From Planctomycetaceae bacterium (GTDB lineage: Bacteria > Planctomycetota > Planctomycetia > Planctomycetales > Planctomycetaceae): a stretch of DNA of 64,000 nt. Below are positions 58,079-64,000 of this stretch, one piece after another. Numbering within the stretch: the stretch's first letter is position 1; each line of letters begins with the position of its first letter. The notes below the pieces were generated by a model. The model was not told where the DNA came from. It saw only the letters and a list, made by a program, of their open reading frames with translations, and made no database searches. The stretch covers positions 1 to 64,000 of the forward strand of contig JABISG010000041.1 in assembly GCA_018699955.1 (NCBI GenBank). The letters run 5' to 3'. Both the position numbers and the translations under genes were made by a program.

Positions 58079-58098
58079 AAGGACCGAGTCAGCACCCG

Positions 58099-58977
58099 CT
58101 ATCGAAGGTCAATGCGGATGCCGCTCATGATCGAATGCGTATTGTATTCAGATCGCAGATCGACTTGCGTCGGTGCTGGCGGTCCATTCCGCGTGAATGT
58201 CGGGTTCGAGCCACCGAGATACCGCCACTCGGTGAACCATTGAATATTTTCACTCAACTGGACGGAGATTCCCGCCATGCCCTGAAAGGCGAAAACGTAA
58301 TCTTCATCGACAAACGTCGCCCGCCCGTATTCCAGACTCTCATCAACTCGCATGAAACCGGCTCCGCCGCCGATGTAGGGAGTCACGACATCGCCCCAAT
58401 GGATGAAGTCGATAACCAAATTGAACAGAAACGACTGTGAGGAGACCTCGCCGCGGGGGTTACGTTCAACGCTGTTAAACAGCAGCGTCTTGACGTCGTT
58501 CTTATTGAAGATCGTGTCGAACTCGATTCGTAGCTGACCGAGATCATGAGGACGGGGCGGCAGTCGGTAACCGATTGTTGCACCGCCATTGATGTTCCAT
58601 TCGAACGCGGCGTCTTCCTCGCGTCTCAAGCTGACGTCGAGTGCTTCGCTGTGTTGGTCTTCCAGATATACCGCACCCATCATGCCGCTGATGTACCAGC
58701 CAGTGGCCACATTCCGCTCGTTCGCGTAACCGGTATGCCGATCTGACGAGAATTGCGGAGGACAATTGGGTCCCACGGGAGTCGTTGGCCCGCCAAAAGT
58801 GTTGGTCCACTCCTGCAGATTGACAGTCGGCGGAAGATCCGGAATCACTTGCCGTTGGGTGTATACCGGCGGAGCATTTGGTGGTGGATAGCCACCCCCG
58901 TATTGCGCACGCGATGTCTGGCTTCCGGCGAACAATGCGCCGACAGCAATTACAGCAACCCAGACAACTCTCATCAT
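58099..58977 (-). CDS. Outer-membrane beta-barrel protein
   Basis: A 292-residue exported protein: signal peptide (MMRVVWVAVIAVGALFAG) then a Gly/Pro/Tyr-rich stretch ('YGGGYPPPNAPP') and a run of alternating hydrophobic strands with aromatic ends ('GQLRIEFDTIFNKND', 'VVTPYIGGGAGFMRVDE', 'IQWFTEWRYLGG') ending in IMSGIRIDLR, typical of small outer-membrane barrels. GGAGGG lies just before the ATG pair at 58977/58974. No specific family; role unknown. It converges on the NtrC-type gene with 20 bases between. Confidence 0.8.
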   Translation of the reverse strand: MMRVVWVAVIAVGALFAGSQTSRAQYGGGYPPPNAPPVYTQRQVIPDLPPTVNLQEWTNTFGGPTTPVGPNCPPQFSSDRHTGYANERNVATGWYISGMMGAVYLEDQHSEALDVSLRREEDAAFEWNINGGATIGYRLPPRPHDLGQLRIEFDTIFNKNDVKTLLFNSVERNPRGEVSSQSFLFNLVIDFIHWGDVVTPYIGGGAGFMRVDESLEYGRATFVDEDYVFAFQGMAGISVQLSENIQWFTEWRYLGGSNPTFTRNGPPAPTQVDLRSEYNTHSIMSGIRIDLR

Positions 58978-59386
58978 GTTGTCCCTCCGCCTCAGCTTCT
59001 CGGTTTCCATCAACGGCTATCGTGAAGCTGTGCGTTCGGTGTCAGTCAACGACGTGTTTTCGCTGCGCCGATCGTCCGCCGACATTCGGCACTCCGATCG
59101 ACAGAGCGATATGGGGAGCGGTTCCGTGTGAACCACTAGAATCCCCATAATCGGAACAATCGGCACATTCGGCACGCCGGCATGAGTCGTTTGTCGCTGA
59201 AATCGTGCACCGAACGGCCACCGGCGCTCCAATGCCCCATCGGTGCGTCTCGCAAAGAGGGAAAGAAGGGGGAATAGAGAGAGCGGGAGAAGCAGCGGAT
59301 CGGGAGTGTGCTGCAAGTCGAAAGAGTGATTTCCACTGAAGTCCCCATCGGAAACTTGCTGGAATCTGGGAAGCAGGCGGGCGGCT
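58978..59386. other. Spacer with purine-rich tract
   Basis: About 400 bases with no gene. A low-complexity purine tract (AGGGAAAGAAGGGGG then GAATAGAGAGAGCGGGAGAAG) covers about 59258-59296. The barrel-protein promoter should lie at the left side. Confidence 0.5.
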
Positions 59387-61258
59387 TCAACCCCACAGGT
59401 AGAGTACGATGACGATTATTGCTGCCAATGCGTAAACAACGGCCCACGCGCGACCCGTGCCGAGATACCGCGCAAGGAACGACTTCTCGATGGCGGCGGG
59501 GACGTGTTCTTCCGTCTCTTCGGCTGGCAGAAACGCATCGGCGCAGAGTAGCATGCCGCCGACGAAACTGCTCAACAGTGCCAGATAAATCAGCACATTC
59601 CACGGCTTGGGCAGGTCGCCATCAACAAAGCTGAAGACGATCATTCCAATCAGCCCCAGCACTGCCACAGTCGCGCCGAAGATCCGCTGACTGTTCCAAC
59701 CGCCCGGCTCATACCGGATGCGATCGAACATTTCGCCCTGTTCTTGCCCCGGAAGCGGCTTAGTGAAGAGACTGACGGCGATCAGCGTCAGCGCAGAAAG
59801 CGGCATTCCCACCAATGCCCGCGTGATGGGTGTGGCGTGATTCCAGGACAGAAACTGTCTCAGCAATGGAATATCGAACTCGGGTCTCAGCCGTTCCCAA
59901 CCTCCCAATGCACCAACGAGCGCATAACCGGTGCCGACGAGCAGGCAGGCCAATCCGCCGGCGGGAGTCGCACGGCGAAAGAACAACGCCCCTGCCGTCA
60001 CCACAAAGATTGCCGGCTGAAAAATGCTGCCGATCATCCACACGGCATCCAACAACCCCAGTTCCATGCGATGGCAAGCGATCGCGTAAACCAGCCCGAC
60101 CACTCCTCCCAGGACTGTCACCACCCGGCCCACTTTCATGTAATGCGCATCGGTCTTGCCACGAGCCAGCGGCCGGTACAAATCCTGCTCGAACAACGTT
60201 GCCGTGCTATTCAAAACACTCGAGGCGGTTGAATTCGACGCGGCGACCAATGCCGCCAAAAACAAACCGCCCAGCCCAATCGGCATGATCTGTTGTGCGA
60301 GCAGCGGAAGAATGGAATCGGTCGCTTCAAGCTCAATCTTCCCGCTGGCCGCGACGGCCATCACCGGTACGATGTAGCACAAGGTCAAAGGACCGGTTAG
60401 CAGCGCCGCCCACAGCAGCCCCTTGCTCGCCTCCTGCACATTGCGGCCGGCAAAACTGCGCTGCAGCATGTACTGCGACGTAAACCAATACGGCAGCCCA
60501 AGCAGCAGCAGCATCAGAATCAGCGTGTAATCATCTTGGCCCGTGCCGCTCGAAGCAGCTCGAAACATTGTCCACTTGTCCGGCGAGATCTTGTCGGCAT
60601 CAAACAGAATGCTCACGCCGCCGGCGTATTTCACCGCCAGCGGCAGCAGAATGACGGCACCCAGAATGATGAGAAACGACTGCAATAAATCGGTGTAGAC
60701 CACCGCCAGCAGTCCGCTGAACAGACAATAAAAGACGACGACAACGGCAATCGTCGCAATCGCCGTTTCGAACGAATCCAGGCCCGCCACTCGATACCAA
60801 TCGGGAATGCCAAAGCTGCCTTCGATTATCGTGGCGCACGTCAACATGGTGACGCCGCTGAACATCGCGTAGAAAACGATCCACATACCAGTCACCGACA
60901 TCGACAGGCTGCGGCCGTATCGCTCTCTCAGCAATTCGGTGACAGTCGTAATTCTCAAGCGGCGGAATCGGGGCAGAAACGTGACGGCGCTGATCGCAGC
61001 CAGCATGTTGCCCGTCCACGCCATCAACAAAATGGCGGCTCCCCCTTCGTAGGCTTTTCCCGCCGGCCCCACCAGATACATCGCAGCCACATTCGTCGAC
61101 ATCACGCTACCGCAAATCACCCAGCGGTTCAGCGAACGGCCGGCAAGGAAGTAGTCGGCTCCGCTCTTGACGTACCGCGTCAGCCACAGGCCAATCGCCA
61201 ACATCGCCAGCAAATAGACGATCACAATTCCCAAATTGACAGCAGCCGCAGTCGTCAT
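59387..61258 (-). CDS. Sodium/solute symporter (SSS family)
   Basis: A 623-residue membrane protein with about 14 helices. 'WVICGSVMSTNVAAMYLVGP', 'GLGGLFLAALVAASNSTASS' and 'LNSTATLFEQDLYRPL' match the sodium-binding regions of SSS carriers (SGLT/PutP class). It would take up a sugar, sugar acid or amino acid with Na+. The enolase-superfamily gene lies 67 bases upstream on the same strand, so the two likely form one operon for a sugar acid. Confidence 0.93.
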   Translation of the reverse strand: MTTAAAVNLGIVIVYLLAMLAIGLWLTRYVKSGADYFLAGRSLNRWVICGSVMSTNVAAMYLVGPAGKAYEGGAAILLMAWTGNMLAAISAVTFLPRFRRLRITTVTELLRERYGRSLSMSVTGMWIVFYAMFSGVTMLTCATIIEGSFGIPDWYRVAGLDSFETAIATIAVVVVFYCLFSGLLAVVYTDLLQSFLIILGAVILLPLAVKYAGGVSILFDADKISPDKWTMFRAASSGTGQDDYTLILMLLLLGLPYWFTSQYMLQRSFAGRNVQEASKGLLWAALLTGPLTLCYIVPVMAVAASGKIELEATDSILPLLAQQIMPIGLGGLFLAALVAASNSTASSVLNSTATLFEQDLYRPLARGKTDAHYMKVGRVVTVLGGVVGLVYAIACHRMELGLLDAVWMIGSIFQPAIFVVTAGALFFRRATPAGGLACLLVGTGYALVGALGGWERLRPEFDIPLLRQFLSWNHATPITRALVGMPLSALTLIAVSLFTKPLPGQEQGEMFDRIRYEPGGWNSQRIFGATVAVLGLIGMIVFSFVDGDLPKPWNVLIYLALLSSFVGGMLLCADAFLPAEETEEHVPAAIEKSFLARYLGTGRAWAVVYALAAIIVIVLYLWG

Positions 61259-61275
61259 GTTGTCCCATCATTCCC

Positions 61276-61307
61276 GGTTAGCCGCGACATTCATGGTTAG
61301 CCGCGAC
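61276..61307. repeat. Short direct repeat GGTTAGCCGCGAC
   Basis: The 13-base unit occurs at 61276-61288 and 61295-61307, followed by GCGCTAGCGGAGCGC, in the 67-base gap between the transporter and enolase-superfamily genes. Confidence 0.7.
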
Positions 61308-61325
61308 GCGCTAGCGGAGCGCGAC

Positions 61326-62441
61326 TCATTCGCGCACGCGGTACTTTTCCAGAATCTCTTCGTCCAATTCGATTCCCAAACCGGGGCCGTCCGGCACGAT
61401 AACGCGACCATCGACCAGTGGAGGCAAATTCGCAACCAGCTTTCGCATCAACGGCGATGGCCGCAGGCAATACTCAACAAGATCGCCGTGACGCAGCGAC
61501 GCCATCCAGTGCAGCGATGCCGCCAGATTAATCCCCGTGCTGAAACAGTGCGGCACGCACCGCCGCCCCGCAGCGGCTGCCATTTCCGACACTTTGCGGG
61601 CTACTGTCAGTCCGCCGCAGAAAGCAACGTCCGGCTGCACGACGTGGATGCCCCGCTCGATCAGGTCTTCAAAATCCCAATGGGTGACATCCCCTTCCCC
61701 GCCGGCAATCGGCACGGGAGACCGTTTGCACAATTCGGAGTAACCGCGGCGGTCGTCCTGCGACAGCGGTTCTTCCAACCAAAGAATGTCGTACGGTTCA
61801 ATCAGTTTCGCGCGTTCCAGCGCCGTTTGCCAATCCCAGGCGTGTCCCGCATCGACCATTAACTCGCGATGCTCGCCGATGGCTTCCCGCGCCGCGCGGA
61901 CCTGCTCCAAATCGTGCTGCGGGTCTTTACCGAACGGTCCCCAGCCGAACTTGACCGCCGTCAATCCCAACGCAGCCGCCTCTTTGCCCAACCGCGACGT
62001 CTCAGCGGTTGTCTCGCCAAACAACAAACTGGCATAGGCCCGAACGGTTTTCCGCTCGGCACCGCCGAACAAATCGAACAACGGTTTGCCTTCGATCTTG
62101 CCTTTCAAATCCCACAGCGCGATATCGGCCCCGCTCATGGCATGAATTGCGGCACCACGGCGACCAAAGCGGTTAGTCTCGTAGTACATCTTCTGCCACA
62201 GCCGTTCCACGTCGCGCGGGTCTTCTCCTTTGAGAATCGTCGCCAATCCGTGCCGACGTTGAGCCGACCGCGGCGCCTCGAAAATCGCTTTGCAAACGTA
62301 CGACTGGCTCGTCACTTCGCCCAGACCGGTCAGTCCGGAATCGGTGTGAATCTTGACGATCAACACGTCCAACGTACCGTCGGCAATTTCCGCCACATCC
62401 GGCACGCGGCAGTGAATGGCTTCGACGTCGGTGATTTTCAT
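61326..62441 (-). CDS. Mandelate racemase/muconate lactonizing family enzyme
   Basis: A 371-residue enolase-superfamily protein. 'AVKFGWGPFG' carries the first catalytic Lys; metal ligands are in VDAGHAWDW, WLEEPL and AGGEGD; the catalytic His is in VPHCFSTGI. This is the mandelate-racemase subgroup (Lys/His dyad), whose members dehydrate or racemise sugar acids. Substrate cannot be fixed by eye. Sits upstream of an SSS carrier on the same strand and is divergent from the AtuA-family gene. Confidence 0.92.
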   Translation of the reverse strand: MKITDVEAIHCRVPDVAEIADGTLDVLIVKIHTDSGLTGLGEVTSQSYVCKAIFEAPRSAQRRHGLATILKGEDPRDVERLWQKMYYETNRFGRRGAAIHAMSGADIALWDLKGKIEGKPLFDLFGGAERKTVRAYASLLFGETTAETSRLGKEAAALGLTAVKFGWGPFGKDPQHDLEQVRAAREAIGEHRELMVDAGHAWDWQTALERAKLIEPYDILWLEEPLSQDDRRGYSELCKRSPVPIAGGEGDVTHWDFEDLIERGIHVVQPDVAFCGGLTVARKVSEMAAAAGRRCVPHCFSTGINLAASLHWMASLRHGDLVEYCLRPSPLMRKLVANLPPLVDGRVIVPDGPGLGIELDEEILEKYRVRE

Positions 62442-62663
62442 CCGGCGAACATTTCAGTTGACGACAAACGGCTGGGAAAGTCTCAACATGCTACCCGATC
62501 CAGCCGCTCAAAAAAGGAACCAACGAAAAAAGAGCGGCATTCCCATGCGATTGCCCCCTGTCTTCCCCCTGTTGCTTTCTCAATTGCAATCCGACGTTAG
62601 AATGCAAATCGACAACCGATCATTCAACTGCATCCACGAAGCTGGCTGGAGGCCAACTCGCCG

Positions 62664-64000
62664 ATGAGTGTAATCCGTATCGGAAATGGCGCAGGATTTT
62701 GGGGCGACAATCTCGACGCGCCGCAATTGCTGGTAGAAACCGGGCAGCTCGATTATCTCACGCTCGAATATCTTGCCGAGCTGACAATGTCGATTCTCGC
62801 GCACCAGAAGTCGCGCGACGCCGATGCGGGCTACGTCACCGATTTCCCAGTGGTACTCGAAAGCTTGGTTCCCGCGTTGAAGTCACAATCGCATTTGACA
62901 ATTGTGACCAATGCCGGGGGCATGAACCCATCAGCCTGCGCGGCAAAGGTTGCCGAAATACTCAGCGCCGCGAGAATGGACGATGTCCTCATTGCTGCCG
63001 TCTCCGGCGACGACCTGCTACCCAGTCTCGACGAACATCTCGCCGCCGGTGAAACGTTCAACCATTTTGAAACCGACGCACCGTTGGCCGAGTTACGGCA
63101 GCAAACGCTCAGCGCGAATGCCTATCTGGGAGCAGCCGGAATTGTGGAAGCGCTTTCTGTCGGCGCGCGAATCGTCATCACCGGGCGCGTTGCCGATGCG
63201 TCGCTGACCGTCGGTCCGGCAGTTCACGAATTCGGCTGGTCGTGGGACGACTGGAATCGACTGGCGGCCGCCACGGTGGCCGGGCATCTCATCGAGTGCG
63301 GAGCGCAAGCGTGCGGCGGGATGTATTCCGATTGGACCGAAGACATTTCGCTCAGCGACGTCGGCTATCCAATCGCCGAACTGTCAGACGACGGTTCGCT
63401 GATCATCACAAAACCGGAAGGCAGCGGCGGTGTGGTGAACACCGGCACGTTGGCCGAACAACTCATCTACGAAATCGGCGACCCGCAGCACTATCTCACC
63501 CCCGATGTCGATGCCGACTTTTCCAACGTGGAACTGTCACAGGAAGGCGCCGACCGCGTGCGCGTGGCCGGTGCGCGTGGCAATCCTCACCCCGAGGCGT
63601 TCAAAGTCTCGCTGTCGTATCGCGACGGGTACATGGTCTCAGGCACATTGGTCATCTGCGGTCCCAACGCGACGGCGAAGGCCCGACGCTGCGGCGAAAT
63701 GATTCTCGAACGTGTGAAGCGCGCCGGCCACGAGTTGTCGCGGACCAACATCGAATGTCTGGGCGCCGGGGATTCCCTGCCGAGAATTGCACTGGCCGAC
63801 AACGAACCGTGGGAAGTCGTGCTGCGAATCACCGCCTACGACGCATCGCGGGAAGCGGTCGATCGTCTCTCCCGAGAATTGGCACCGCTGGTGACTTCCG
63901 GACCGCCCGGAGTCACCGGCTACACCGGCGGCCGCCCGAAACCCCGACCCGTCGCCGCCTATTGGCCAACAACCATCGCCAGAAACAAAGTCAGTCCAAC
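62664..64000 (+). CDS. AtuA/DUF1446 family protein, 3' end beyond window
   Basis: The frame from ATG 62664 (GGAGG 11 bases upstream) stays open for 445 codons to the right edge. It begins 'SVIRIGNGAGFWGDNLDAP' and continues with LTIVTNAGGMNPSACAAK, 'VITGRVADASLTVGPAVHEF', 'HLIECGAQACGGMYSDW' and 'EGSGGVVNTGTLAEQLIYEI', the hallmark blocks of AtuA/DUF1446 proteins, known from acyclic-terpene use in Pseudomonas but of unclear activity elsewhere. It may be a hydratase or acyl-CoA-related enzyme. The neighbouring sugar-acid enzyme and transporter, read divergently, hint at a shared catabolic role. Confidence 0.92.
   Translation, partial: MSVIRIGNGAGFWGDNLDAPQLLVETGQLDYLTLEYLAELTMSILAHQKSRDADAGYVTDFPVVLESLVPALKSQSHLTIVTNAGGMNPSACAAKVAEILSAARMDDVLIAAVSGDDLLPSLDEHLAAGETFNHFETDAPLAELRQQTLSANAYLGAAGIVEALSVGARIVITGRVADASLTVGPAVHEFGWSWDDWNRLAAATVAGHLIECGAQACGGMYSDWTEDISLSDVGYPIAELSDDGSLIITKPEGSGGVVNTGTLAEQLIYEIGDPQHYLTPDVDADFSNVELSQEGADRVRVAGARGNPHPEAFKVSLSYRDGYMVSGTLVICGPNATAKARRCGEMILERVKRAGHELSRTNIECLGAGDSLPRIALADNEPWEVVLRITAYDASREAVDRLSRELAPLVTSGPPGVTGYTGGRPKPRPVAAYWPTTIARNKVSP

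Overview
The window (about 57% GC by eye, densely coded on both strands) looks like a chromosome piece from the phylum Planctomycetota, class Planctomycetia. The gene families say so: two DUF1501 proteins with Tat-like leaders, a DUF1559 protein, a zinc-ribbon Ser/Thr kinase carrying a WD40 propeller, a secreted PQQ-type propeller, a sulfatase, a Tat-exported Gfo/Idh/MocA oxidoreductase, FHA proteins and a CsrA. No prophage, insertion sequence, CRISPR array, rRNA or tRNA gene was recognised. The first gene (DUF1501) is cut by the left edge and the last (AtuA/DUF1446 family) by the right edge.

Layout. 1-8.8 kb: DUF1501, a secreted TPR protein, a membrane GGDEF cyclase, a 1186-residue kinase-WD40 protein and a secreted propeller. 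9-11.4 kb: an ArsM-like methyltransferase with a Cys-rich tail and an M50 site-2-type protease. 11.4-19.2 kb: a minus-strand nucleotide-sugar cluster (two DegT/DnrJ aminotransferases, two short-chain epimerase/dehydratases, a C-methyltransferase, two further methyltransferases, one with TPRs), with csrA just upstream. 20-26 kb: carbon starvation protein CstA, DUF1559, a Tat oxidoreductase and a double-CXXCG protein resembling SitI immunity proteins. 26-30.7 kb: a signalling block (receiver-ATPase protein, a tandem-FHA gene broken by a stop, a hybrid histidine kinase). 31-36.7 kb: WecA/MraY-like transferase, metallophosphatase, sulfatase, DUF1501. 37.5-47.4 kb: a chemosensory locus, cheA-cheW-receptor, then a strong terminator, then cheY-cheB-cheR, plus two plus-strand receiver proteins. 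47.9-58.1 kb: priA, a double-protease NfeD protein, rpsO-pnp, and a soluble kinase/NtrC-type pair. 58-64 kb: an outer-membrane barrel protein, then an SSS transporter, an enolase-superfamily enzyme and AtuA, which look like a small catabolic set.

Most unusual points. The chemoreceptor at 42049-44193 has no membrane segment and starts with a flavohaemoglobin-type globin (Tyr B10, Gln E7, His F8 and Tyr G5 all present) joined to two PAS domains and a signalling module; a strong internal Shine-Dalgarno and ATG would also allow a globin-less form. The partner CheA has a C-terminal receiver whose phospho-acceptor Asp is Glu. Two FHA half-genes lie in one frame separated by a single TAA. A perfect 24-25 bp inverted-repeat element occurs twice, once in the rpsO-pnp spacer, which also holds two palindromes and a tandem repeat.

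All assignments come from reading motifs and context; no database search was run. Start sites were adjusted where a Shine-Dalgarno or a gene overlap favoured a codon other than the longest frame.
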